From an uncultured Eubacteriaceae bacterium (lineage in GTDB: Bacteria; Bacillota; Clostridia; Eubacteriales; Eubacteriaceae): 64,000 bases of DNA. The translations under genes were made by a program, and so were the position numbers. A model generated the notes under the pieces. The model searched no databases, was not told the DNA's origin, and saw only the letters and a program-made list of their open reading frames with translations. Shown one piece after another: positions 50,102 through 58,201 of the stretch (its first letter is position 1; every line of letters starts with the position of its first letter). Where the stretch lies: contig CAMBHL010000005.1 in the NCBI GenBank assembly GCA_945867155.1, positions 62,001 through 126,000 of the forward strand, in the 5' to 3' direction.

Positions 50102-51505
50102 TTATTTAATCGGACGGATGAATTCGCCGGTGCCTTTGGCGTCTTCGATGTATTTGCCATTTTCTGCCACCTTGCGGCCGCGGATATAAGTCGCCGTCGG
50201 GGCGCCCTTGCCGGTGAGGCCGTCAAAGCAGGTGACGTGGCCCTTGGTGTAGAGCTTGTCCTGTTCCACTTGCCATTCTTTTTCAGGATCGAGGATGACG
50301 ATGTCGGCGTCGAAGCCGATTTCGAAGGCGCCTTTGCGGCCGTAAAAGCCGAAGACCTTCGCCGGATTGTAGTCCATGACTTTGGCGATTAAAGTCGGGC
50401 TCAAGTGTTTCTGATGCACGGTCATGTCGAACATCATCGGCAGGAAATATTGGATCGAGTTGAGGCCGCCCCAGGCCTGCCAGATGTCTTTGGTGGTGTT
50501 GTCTTTTTCTTCATCAGCGGCTGGTGAGTGGTCGCTGCCGACGCAGGACAAAGTCCCGTCGAGGACGTAATCCCAGAGGCCGTCGACGGCTTCCTGGGTG
50601 CGCAGCGGCGGGGTGCATTTCGCCGGGCCGCCCTTTTCGAAGACGAAATCTTCGGTGAAGCCGAGATAGTGGGGGCAGGTTTCCGCCGTAATCGGCAGCC
50701 CTTCGTGCTGGGCGTCTTTGACGACCTGGGCGACCATCGGGTGGGACACATGGCAGATGTGGACGCGGGCGCCGGTGGCTCTGGCCATGTCGATGACGTT
50801 TTTCGTCGCGACGTATTCCGTCCAGACATCGTGGGCATCTAAGAAATCTCTGATCTTCTGTTCTCTCGTCTGGTTGGTCTTCGCTTTGGCGTCTTTTTCC
50901 CGTTCCAAGACCTGGCCGTATTCTTCGCAGTGGAAGCCGCAGACCGCGCCGGTGGGCTTCAAGATTTCCAGCGCCTTTCTGATATTCCCGAGGTTGACCG
51001 TCGGGAACAGCGGCCCGTTGGGGCAGGTGAACCCTTTAAAGGCCGCGACGCCGCATTTTTCGAGGTCTAATAAATCATCCATGTTGTTTTTCACGGAGTC
51101 CGGCTTGTCGTCGAAATCCCCGACGAGGCCGCCCCACAGGCCGTAGTCCACGTAGGAATGGCGGCTGATCTTGCTCATCTTTAAATCAAAGATTTCTTTG
51201 TTCATCAGGGACGGGTCGTTGTTCAGGGGCATGTCGATGAGGGTGGTGCACCCTGCGGCGACTGCGGCTCTGGAGCCCGTTTCAAAATCTTCGCGGTATT
51301 CGAAGCCCGGTTCGTTTAAGTGGGCGTGGCAGTCGATGATCCCCGGATAGACGAGGTTGCCTTTGGCATCGACCGTTTCTTTCGCTTCAACGTCCGTTCC
51401 CGGGGCGAAGAAGCCTGCGAATTTGCCGTCCTTGACCGCAATGACCGCCTCATAAATGCGGTCCGGCGTGACGAGTTTGCCGTTTTTAATCACTAAATCG
51501 TACAT
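50102..51505 (-). CDS. Allantoinase/hydantoinase-like amidohydrolase, copy 2
   Basis: 467 residues of the cyclic amidohydrolase family. All metal-centre residues are present: IDCHAHLNEPG, the carbamylated Lys in VAAFKGFTC, His in GFHCEE, His in HICHVSH, and Asp in CVGSDHSPA. It opens a ring amide such as allantoin, hydantoin or dihydropyrimidine. AWGGLNSIQ is close to the AWGGIxGxQS block of AllB, so allantoinase is favoured, but this copy is more divergent than the one at 53043. It sits between the two permease genes. Confidence 0.82.
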   Translation of the reverse strand: MYDLVIKNGKLVTPDRIYEAVIAVKDGKFAGFFAPGTDVEAKETVDAKGNLVYPGIIDCHAHLNEPGFEYREDFETGSRAAVAAGCTTLIDMPLNNDPSLMNKEIFDLKMSKISRHSYVDYGLWGGLVGDFDDKPDSVKNNMDDLLDLEKCGVAAFKGFTCPNGPLFPTVNLGNIRKALEILKPTGAVCGFHCEEYGQVLEREKDAKAKTNQTREQKIRDFLDAHDVWTEYVATKNVIDMARATGARVHICHVSHPMVAQVVKDAQHEGLPITAETCPHYLGFTEDFVFEKGGPAKCTPPLRTQEAVDGLWDYVLDGTLSCVGSDHSPAADEEKDNTTKDIWQAWGGLNSIQYFLPMMFDMTVHQKHLSPTLIAKVMDYNPAKVFGFYGRKGAFEIGFDADIVILDPEKEWQVEQDKLYTKGHVTCFDGLTGKGAPTATYIRGRKVAENGKYIEDAKGTGEFIRPIK

Positions 51506-51604
51506 TTTGTTACTCCTCTAAATTCTCTCCATACGATAAAAATATAAAATAATAAATAAGTGCAGGCGCAGAGATTAAGCGCTGCGCCGCCGCTTTTAAG
51601 CTTT

Positions 51605-53008
51605 TTATGCCGCTGTTTCGGCTGTTTTTTCTTCAGCAGCCCCTTCGTCGAAGATCGTGCCCCTTCTGAAATTGTCGATATTGCCGAAATGGGCGTATTT
51701 CATGAGCAGGTAGTAGACCACAGCGGTCGGGATCAGCGAGATGTACCAGGACAGATCCATGACCACGCAGCCGACAATGGCGCCGACGATGATGGCGATG
51801 ACCGCCGCCCAGTTGATCCCTTTAAAGGGCGAGTTTTCTTTGTCGTATAGGTCGTTGACGTCGAGCTGTTTCTTTCTTAAGATGAAGTAGTCGACGACGA
51901 GGACCGCGAAAATCGGCCCTAAGAACGCCGAGTACAGACGGGTGAACAGGGACAGCCCCGCTGCGGATTTCGCAGTGACGAGGCGCCACGGCATGACGGC
52001 GATGGACAAAGCGCCGACGATAATGGTCGCCCAGGACCATTTGATGTTGAAGGATTCCACGAGAACGTAAGCCGGCGGCACGATATTGTTGAGGACGTTC
52101 GTCGTGACCTGAGCGAAGGCGATGAAGGCCAAAGTCAGGATCGTGAGGAACTTGCTGTTCATCGTGGTCGAGAACACGGCGACTGGGTCAGAGTTGCCCG
52201 TAGCCGCGGTGACGAGCAGGCCGATGAGGCCCATGAACAGCGTCACCGGCAGAATCGCGACCGTGTAGATGCTGCCGGTTGCGACGGAGCCGGTCTTTTC
52301 TTTGAGGTTTCTGCTGTAGTCGGACGCGTTGACGATCATCGTGGCGTAAATGCCGAGGAAAGACGTCGTCGCCGCCCAGAACGGCATGCCCCATGTGCCT
52401 TTGATGCCGCCGAAGGCGTTGCCGATCTGCGCGCCGAACTTCGTGTTGACGACGTAAAGCATGTAGATCAAAATGCCGATGATGAACAGGCACGAAATGT
52501 TTTCCATCCATTTGATTTCTTTAAAGCCCTTGATGGCCAAAGCCACCTGCAGGATCGTGAACAGGATGAAAACCACAGGCAGGTTGCTGATCCCGAAGAG
52601 AATTTTCAGGCAGCTGTTGATGGCCCCGGCGCCGACCCAGCTCTGGAAGCCGAACCAGACGATGGCCGGAATCCCTCTTAAGAAGCCCGGGATCTTCAGG
52701 CCTGCGAATCCGAAGGACGACCGCGCCTGAATCGTAAACGGCACGCCGTAAGTGTGGCCGCACACGCCGACGAGCACGAGGGCGATGGCGATGACCAAGC
52801 AGCCGATGCACATGGCGATGATGGCCTGGGCGATGGTCAGTTTGCCGATGAGGGCCGCGCCCATGGAGAACGTCCCGATGGAGACGCAGCCGCCCATGAA
52901 GCTCGCCCCGTAGGACAGCGGGTCCATGATCCGCTCAGAAGTCGGGAGCAGATCGGCGTTGACGTTTTTCGCCAACTCAGGTTTTAAAATTTTGTTATTT
53001 TTTAGCAT
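51605..53008 (-). CDS. NCS1-family permease (allantoin/hydantoin/nucleobase), copy 1
   Basis: 467 residues, twelve hydrophobic segments. GGCVSIGTFSMGAALIG, IPAIVWFGFQSWVGAGAINSC and MIVNASDYSRNLKE are the NCS1 family blocks. It shares long stretches with the permease at 48685 and is clearly a duplicate of it. It follows the AllB-like gene by 34 bp. A tail rich in Glu/Ala (EGAAEEKTAETAA) is unique to this copy. Confidence 0.88.
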   Translation of the reverse strand: MLKNNKILKPELAKNVNADLLPTSERIMDPLSYGASFMGGCVSIGTFSMGAALIGKLTIAQAIIAMCIGCLVIAIALVLVGVCGHTYGVPFTIQARSSFGFAGLKIPGFLRGIPAIVWFGFQSWVGAGAINSCLKILFGISNLPVVFILFTILQVALAIKGFKEIKWMENISCLFIIGILIYMLYVVNTKFGAQIGNAFGGIKGTWGMPFWAATTSFLGIYATMIVNASDYSRNLKEKTGSVATGSIYTVAILPVTLFMGLIGLLVTAATGNSDPVAVFSTTMNSKFLTILTLAFIAFAQVTTNVLNNIVPPAYVLVESFNIKWSWATIIVGALSIAVMPWRLVTAKSAAGLSLFTRLYSAFLGPIFAVLVVDYFILRKKQLDVNDLYDKENSPFKGINWAAVIAIIVGAIVGCVVMDLSWYISLIPTAVVYYLLMKYAHFGNIDNFRRGTIFDEGAAEEKTAETAA

Positions 53009-53042
53009 TGAAGCGTTTCCCTTCTAGTGTGGAATTTTTAAA

Positions 53043-54416
53043 TTATTTGATGCGGCGCACCAGTTCGCCGGTGCCCATTTCGCCGACAACCTTGCCGTCT
53101 TTCGCCATGATGTGGCCGCGGAGGACGGTGGCGACCGGCGTGCCCTTGCCCTTCATGCCGACAAAAGCGGAAATCTTGTTGACGTAGAGTAAATCTTCCG
53201 CCTTGACTTCCCATTCTTTTTCAGGGTCGATGACGACGAAGTCCGCGTCAAATCCCGGACGGATGTCGCCTTTCTTGCCGTAGATGCCGAAGGCTTTGGC
53301 CGGATTTTTCGCCATCGCCGTGGCGAGGACAGACGGGCTGATGCCGCGCTTGACGACCCCTTCGGAGAACGCGGCCTGAACGCAGCTCTGGATGCCGCTG
53401 ATGCCGCCCCAGACGTCGAACACGTTTTCGATCTTCTGGCCGAGGATTTCTTTGTATTTTTCATCCGGTGCGCAGGGCGAGTGGTCAGAGGCGATGCCCG
53501 AGAACGTCCCGTCTTCGACGTAGCCCCACAGACGGTCGACTTCTTCCTGGCTTCTTAATGGCGGCGCGCATTTGAACAGTTCGCCGTTGTCGATGGTGTC
53601 CTGGCCGGTGAAGCTCAAATAGTGGGCGCAGGTTTCGGCGGTGATGTCGTAGCCGGCCTGCTGGGCTTCCTTGATCTTCTGAGCCACATCCGGGCTCGAC
53701 ACGTGGCAGATGTGCGCCTTGCAGCCCGTGGCCTTGGCGATTTCGATGACGGCGTCCGTCGCGACCATTTCCGCCGCCACGGTTCTGGAATCTAAAAATC
53801 CCTGCCAGTCAAGGCGGCCTTCGCGCTTCATCTGGGCTTCCCCTTCTTTGATCATCGAGAAGTCTTCGCAGTGGAAGCCGGCGCGGCCGCCGAACTGTTT
53901 GATGATGTTCATGGCTTCGTACACCTGGCCGTAATTGAGCGGCTTGTAGTCCGGCGATACCGGCCCGATGAAGGATTTAAACGCGACGCAGCCCTTTTCG
54001 TCGAGGTCCGCGAGATCGCCGAAGTTGTCGGGGATCAGGCCGCCCCAGAAGCAATAGTCCGCGTAGGCTTCTTTCGTGACCTTCGCTTCTTTGATGTCGA
54101 ACAGCTTCGCCGTCGTCATGGCCGGTTCGTTCTGCAGGGGCATGTCGATGACCGTCGTGTAGCCGCCGAGGATGCCGGCCGCTGTGCCGTGTTCGTAATC
54201 TTCGCGCCATTCGTAGCCCGGATCGTTCAGATGGGCGTGGGTGTCAATGGCGCCTGGGAAGACGTAGCAGCCTTTGGCGTCCAGCACTTCCTTCGCTTCG
54301 ACTTCAACCCCCGGCGCCAAAACCGCCGCGATCTTGCCGTCCTTGACGGCGATCCCGCCGTCCTGAACCATTTCCGGCGTAACCAGTTTGCCGTTCTTAA
54401 TGAATAAATCGTACAT
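53043..54416 (-). CDS. Allantoinase (AllB-like), copy 1
   Basis: 457 residues from ATG 54416 (GAGGAGG just upstream); a longer start at 54443 is not supported. Metal ligands: IDTHAHLNDPG, Lys in VAFKSFIG, GFHCED, HICHVSS and IASDHSPCAP. The blocks VWGGISGIQSC and the late ISAFVGMKGKG are very like E. coli AllB (AWGGIAGLQSC, VSPYVG), so allantoin to allantoate is the best call. First gene of the operon, behind a leader that contains an operator and a terminator. Confidence 0.87.
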   Translation of the reverse strand: MYDLFIKNGKLVTPEMVQDGGIAVKDGKIAAVLAPGVEVEAKEVLDAKGCYVFPGAIDTHAHLNDPGYEWREDYEHGTAAGILGGYTTVIDMPLQNEPAMTTAKLFDIKEAKVTKEAYADYCFWGGLIPDNFGDLADLDEKGCVAFKSFIGPVSPDYKPLNYGQVYEAMNIIKQFGGRAGFHCEDFSMIKEGEAQMKREGRLDWQGFLDSRTVAAEMVATDAVIEIAKATGCKAHICHVSSPDVAQKIKEAQQAGYDITAETCAHYLSFTGQDTIDNGELFKCAPPLRSQEEVDRLWGYVEDGTFSGIASDHSPCAPDEKYKEILGQKIENVFDVWGGISGIQSCVQAAFSEGVVKRGISPSVLATAMAKNPAKAFGIYGKKGDIRPGFDADFVVIDPEKEWEVKAEDLLYVNKISAFVGMKGKGTPVATVLRGHIMAKDGKVVGEMGTGELVRRIK

Positions 54417-54512
54417 TGTGCTCCTCCTCACATTTTCGCACACACCATTGCGGCACTGTACCGCGTTTTAATTTGATCGTTCAACCAATGTATTCCCTTT
54501 CATTCAGCCCGA

Positions 54513-54552
54513 TAAAAAAGGGCGTCAAAAGTACATTGCTTCTGACGCCCTT
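54513..54552 (-). terminator. Leader terminator upstream of the allantoinase operon
   Basis: AAGGGCGTCA / TGACGCCCTT (54543-54552 and 54518-54527 read on the minus strand), 15-nt loop, then six T. It stands between the promoter and the first gene, 100 bp before its start, so it should attenuate transcription. Confidence 0.75.
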
Positions 54553-54571
54553 GTCTTCTGGCTTATTGAAT

Positions 54572-54611
54572 TGTCTGGCTACATCATACCAGACATTGGA
54601 ATAACGGTCAA
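54572..54611 (-). promoter_or_regulatory. Promoter and operator of the permease/allantoinase operon
   Basis: TTGACC (54606-54611, minus), 17-bp spacer, TATGAT (54583-54588). A perfect dyad TGTCTGG-N10-CCAGACA (54572-54595) encloses the -10 box. Confidence 0.75.
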
Positions 54612-54893
54612 CAACTGCTGATCAGAATTTTAAAATATTAAAATTTTTGTTTTAAATATTTTGATGTAATCAACCATTTTTTAATTTCCTTACGGGTCTA
54701 TTGTAACCGCATACAAAGGGAAAGGCAAGAATTTTTTAATAATTTTATAAAAAATACTATTAAAATTCTAAGAAACACATTTTATTGTTGCATAATGTGC
54801 TAAAATATAAATAAACATAGGATTAAACCTATCACAAAATAATCACAAAGTTCACCACAACAAAATTATCATCAGGAGAATCTGGAGTATATC
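54612..54893. other. AT-rich divergent regulatory region before allH
   Basis: No gene. Strongly AT-rich (especially 54630-54720 and 54740-54800). It contains ATAGG-N6-CCTAT (54817-54832) and two AATCACAAA repeats (about 54829-54848), both candidate regulator sites for the divergent allH gene; no promoter with both boxes is convincing. Confidence 0.5.
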
Positions 54894-55772
54894 ATGACCT
54901 ATTTTATCACTGCCGCCGCTGACTACATCCGGCCGTGGCTTTTCGCCGAGACCCTGGTGCCCGGCTACGTCCACTCTGTCTACCGCGGGGCAGTCAACCT
55001 CGTCTTCGACTACCACTTCGCCGCCCTCCAGCCCGAAGCCTCGCCGATGTCCCCGATCACCCTGTCCGCGGGCTTTCCCCTGGAGGATTTAAATGTCGCG
55101 GCGAACACCCCGGTTCAAATCGGCGAAGGGAAAGTGCGCTTTGAAAGGGGCCCTGTGATTGAGGCCGCGCCGGAGACCGCCACGGTGCCCACTTTAATGC
55201 GCAGGACCCCCCTGTCCTTTTCCGCCATGGAGGCGCGCATCAAAGCCGTCTTTGACGCCTGCACTGATCCGGGCATGGGATTTTACCCGCTGTTCGCTGA
55301 ACCTTGCGAATCCCGGGACCTGATCACAAGCGCCATGAAGACCACCCTCGAGGACGCCGAAACCGCTTTCCGCTGCGGAAAATGGGAGCCTTTCGCCGAA
55401 ACCCTCACGGGCCTCGCGGGCCTCGGCCAGGGGCTCACCCCGAGCGGCGACGACTTTCTATGCGGGATGTTCGCGGGCTTTAACAGCGCCGGCGGCCTCA
55501 AAGGCAGCCACCCGGCCAAGGCGGCCCTCATCGCCGCCTCCGACGCCATGTGCCGGCGCACCCACCCCCTGTCCGCGTCCTTCATCACCTGCGCCGCCGA
55601 AGGCTACGTCTCCCAGACGGTCCGCGCCCTCCTCGGGAACCCGGAACAAGGCTTCGACGTGAACGCCATGGCGGAAAAGATTCAGGCCATCGGCCACTCG
55701 TCGGGCATCGACACCCTGTGCGGCATCATGTTCGCCTATTATCTGCTCACCCCGGCCTTGAAAAAAATATAA
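54894..55772 (+). CDS. AllH-like protein (DUF2877), oxamate carbamoyltransferase subunit
   Basis: 292 residues. LAGLGQGLTPSGDDFLCGMFAGF (about residues 173-195) is the hallmark of DUF2877/AllH (YlbF), and HPLSASFITCAAEGYVSQTV follows. AllH works with AllF (FdrA) and AllG (YlbE) to split oxalurate into oxamate and carbamoyl phosphate in anaerobic allantoin breakdown. Neither AllF, AllG nor a carbamate kinase is in this window, so the partner subunits must lie elsewhere or AllH acts alone. It is divergent from the allantoinase operon. Ribosome site: CAGGAGAATCTGGAG region before the ATG. Confidence 0.8.
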   Translation: MTYFITAAADYIRPWLFAETLVPGYVHSVYRGAVNLVFDYHFAALQPEASPMSPITLSAGFPLEDLNVAANTPVQIGEGKVRFERGPVIEAAPETATVPTLMRRTPLSFSAMEARIKAVFDACTDPGMGFYPLFAEPCESRDLITSAMKTTLEDAETAFRCGKWEPFAETLTGLAGLGQGLTPSGDDFLCGMFAGFNSAGGLKGSHPAKAALIAASDAMCRRTHPLSASFITCAAEGYVSQTVRALLGNPEQGFDVNAMAEKIQAIGHSSGIDTLCGIMFAYYLLTPALKKI

Positions 55773-55856
55773 AAAAGGCGTACACTAAAAGCATAAGCTT
55801 TCAACCTTATTTTAATTTTTGAAAATAAGCGATCATACCAGAAAGGAAGGATAATT

Positions 55857-56387
55857 ATGAACGATTTACTGAAAACCATGAGCGCACGCCGCTCGGTCCG
55901 TACCTACGCTGACCGCCCGGTCGCCAAAGAAGATCTGGACCAGATTTTAAAAGCCGCCGTCCTCGGCCCCACGGGCAAAGGCATTGCCCCCTACGATTTC
56001 ATCGTGATCACCGACCCTGACGTGATCGCAAAACTCGTCGACATCCGCAAAGGCGGCGCGAAGATGCTGACCACCGCCAAAGCCGCCATCGCCGTCCTCG
56101 GCGACGAAGACCGCTCGGACACCTGGATCGAAGACGACGCCGTCTGCATGACGATGATGCACCTGATGGCTTCCTCCCTGGGCCTCGGCTCCTGCTGGCT
56201 GCAGGTACGCCTGCGCCCGTCCAACGTCGAAGGCAAATCCGCTGAAGATTTCGGCCGCGACGTCCTGGGCTTCCCGGAACACAACCACCTCGAAGCGATC
56301 CTCGCTGTGGGCCCCATCGACGAAAAGCCGGAACCCCACGATCCAGATGATTTGCCGAAAGAAAAATTCCACGAAAATCAGTGGTAA
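55857..56387 (+). CDS. Nitroreductase-family flavoprotein
   Basis: 176 residues. MSARRSVRTYADRPV is the FMN-phosphate-binding start of the nitroreductase fold; GPTGKGIAPYDFIVI and ASSLGLGSCWLQVR complete the FMN site. It is a small NAD(P)H-dependent flavoprotein of unknown substrate. It follows allH by 84 bp on the same strand, so it may share its transcript, and it ends at a bidirectional terminator facing etfA. AAAGGAAGG lies before the ATG. Confidence 0.85.
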   Translation: MNDLLKTMSARRSVRTYADRPVAKEDLDQILKAAVLGPTGKGIAPYDFIVITDPDVIAKLVDIRKGGAKMLTTAKAAIAVLGDEDRSDTWIEDDAVCMTMMHLMASSLGLGSCWLQVRLRPSNVEGKSAEDFGRDVLGFPEHNHLEAILAVGPIDEKPEPHDPDDLPKEKFHENQW

Positions 56388-56406
56388 AACAAAATTCAGG
56401 TATAAC

Positions 56407-56442
56407 AAAAGCCGAGTCCAACGACTCGGCTTATTTTTTTGA
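56407..56442. terminator. Bidirectional terminator between nitroreductase and etfA
   Basis: AAGCCGAGTC-CAAC-GACTCGGCTT (56409-56432), A-run before and T-run after. Confidence 0.88.
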
Positions 56443-56456
56443 TTAAAATTATAAAA

Positions 56457-57413
56457 CTAATTCTGCGCTTTTAAGGAAACGAGGAATTCCCCGATGTCGG
56501 CGCAGATGAACACGTCGGCAAAGCCCTTGATCGGCGCGTTGGGATCGTTGTTGACGGCGATGATCTTCCCGTCGCCCTTGATCCCTTCGGTGAACTGGAT
56601 CGCCCCGGAGACCCCGAAGATGATGGAGAGCTTCGGTTGAATCACCGTGCCTGATTCGCCGATCTGGTCGTCGAAGGGGATGAAGCCCTGATCCGCCACC
56701 GGGCGGCTGCCCGCGAGGGCCGCGCCGATGCTGTCGGCGTAAGCTTTCACCGCGTCGAACTGGCCGCTTTCGAGGACGCCCTTGCCGGCGACCACGACCA
56801 CGTCCGCCCCGGTGAGGTGGCTGCTTTCGGGCAGGGGTTCGGTGCCGGTGCAGGTGATCGCCGACGCGCCGTCATAAGTGCGCAGTTCCGGCGTTAAGAC
56901 CGCGCTGTCCGGCGGGACTGGCGCCGTGCCGTTGTTTTTCATCGTCATGTAGGCCGGAGTGCCTTTCACTTCGCAGGCCACCATAACCTGAGCCCCAAAG
57001 GACGGCTTGATCTGGCGGATGCTGCCGCCTTCAAAGCGCAACTGGGTGCAGTCGGAGGTCATGCCGCCGCCGGTGATCACCGCCGCCCGGGACAAAATCG
57101 CCTGGCCCGCCGGTTCCGCTTCAGCGACCACGACGTCAATGCCGTCCGCCTGAACGGCTTCCGCCGCCGCCTGGCCCAAGGCGTCCGTCTGATAGAAGGC
57201 GAGGCCCGGGGTGTTCACGATGACGAGCTTGTCCACGCCGGTAAAGGCCACGTCCTTCGCCAGACCTGCGTCCGCGCCGTCGCCAAACACGTACAGGGAT
57301 ACCGGCTGTTCTGCCGCCGCCTGCACGCCGTTATTTACGAGCTGGGCGATCCGGTCTGAAAGCTTCCCGTCTTTCAGCCAAGTGAATACCGCTGTCTTAG
57401 GCATGTTTGCCAC
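56457..57413 (-). CDS. etfA: Electron transfer flavoprotein alpha subunit
   Basis: 318 residues. The C-terminal FAD domain is clear: GSRPVADQGFIPFDDQIGESGTVIQPKLSI, GVSGAIQFTEGI and IIAVNNDPNAPI. It overlaps etfB by 17 bp. With EtfB it accepts electrons from a flavin dehydrogenase; the immediate upstream partner in this operon is a DAO-type flavoprotein. The FAD loop differs somewhat from common EtfA (DQIGESG for GQTG-type), but no residue loss is evident. Whether it bifurcates cannot be decided by eye. Confidence 0.93.
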   Translation of the reverse strand: MANMPKTAVFTWLKDGKLSDRIAQLVNNGVQAAAEQPVSLYVFGDGADAGLAKDVAFTGVDKLVIVNTPGLAFYQTDALGQAAAEAVQADGIDVVVAEAEPAGQAILSRAAVITGGGMTSDCTQLRFEGGSIRQIKPSFGAQVMVACEVKGTPAYMTMKNNGTAPVPPDSAVLTPELRTYDGASAITCTGTEPLPESSHLTGADVVVVAGKGVLESGQFDAVKAYADSIGAALAGSRPVADQGFIPFDDQIGESGTVIQPKLSIIFGVSGAIQFTEGIKGDGKIIAVNNDPNAPIKGFADVFICADIGEFLVSLKAQN

Positions 57414-58200
57414 CTCCTATTGCTTGTTGAATTTTATCGACCGTATCGGCAAAGTCTCTGGCCTTTTCGTCGACACTGCCGATGAGTTCGATACCCTGTT
57501 TCTGTGCCGTCACATTCACCGTATCGGTCACGATGGATTTCGCGCCGGCCTGGCCGAGGGTATCCGGATCGAGGCCGAGATCCGCCGCGCTTACGGTGTC
57601 GAATTCCCGCTGATTCGCCGCGACCTGATGGCGCAGGGTCGGCAGTTCCGGCGTGTTCGCGCCGAAAGGCACAGAGGCCAGCGCCGGCAGCGCCGTTTTT
57701 AAGGTGTACAAAGTATTGCCGTCTTTTTTCTTGAGGATCGCTGTTTTCCCGTCTGTTTCGGCTTCCACAGCATTTGTGACGTCGGGCACGCCGAGCATTT
57801 GGGCGAGCATCGGGCCGACCTGACCCGTCGCGCCGTCGTTGGAGGCGTTTCCTGTGAGGACGAGGTCGTAAGGCCCGTACTTTTTCAGAGCTGCCGCGAG
57901 AACCGCCGCCGTCCCAAGGGTGTCGCTGCCCGCGAAGGCGATGTCGCTTAAAAGCACGGCCTTTTCCGCGCCGAGAGCCATGGCGTATTTCAGCGCCCGG
58001 GCCGCGCCGTCCGGGCCCATGGTGAACACGTCAAAGGACACGCCGTCTTCTTCAGACAGCTGTCTGGCCATTTCCACCGCGTAGCGGTCCGCCGGATTGA
58101 TTTCGCCGGCGCCGCTGCTGCGCACGAGGGCGTGGGTCTTCGGGTCCACGTCGACCTTACTGTCCACGGGCACGTATTTCACACAAACCGCAATTTTCAT
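57397..58200 (-). CDS. etfB: Electron transfer flavoprotein beta subunit
   Basis: 267 residues. MKIAVCVKYVPVDSKV, INPADRYAVEMA, ALGAEKAVLLSD and LTGNASNDGATGQVGPMLAQMLG are typical EtfB blocks; the last binds AMP or the second FAD. It begins 1 bp after the DAO-type flavoprotein gene ends and overlaps etfA, so the three are coupled. This ETF is probably dedicated to that flavoprotein rather than to the general butyryl-CoA dehydrogenase complex. Confidence 0.93.
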   Translation of the reverse strand: MKIAVCVKYVPVDSKVDVDPKTHALVRSSGAGEINPADRYAVEMARQLSEEDGVSFDVFTMGPDGAARALKYAMALGAEKAVLLSDIAFAGSDTLGTAAVLAAALKKYGPYDLVLTGNASNDGATGQVGPMLAQMLGVPDVTNAVEAETDGKTAILKKKDGNTLYTLKTALPALASVPFGANTPELPTLRHQVAANQREFDTVSAADLGLDPDTLGQAGAKSIVTDTVNVTAQKQGIELIGSVDEKARDFADTVDKIQQAIGGGKHA

Positions 58201-58201
58201 C

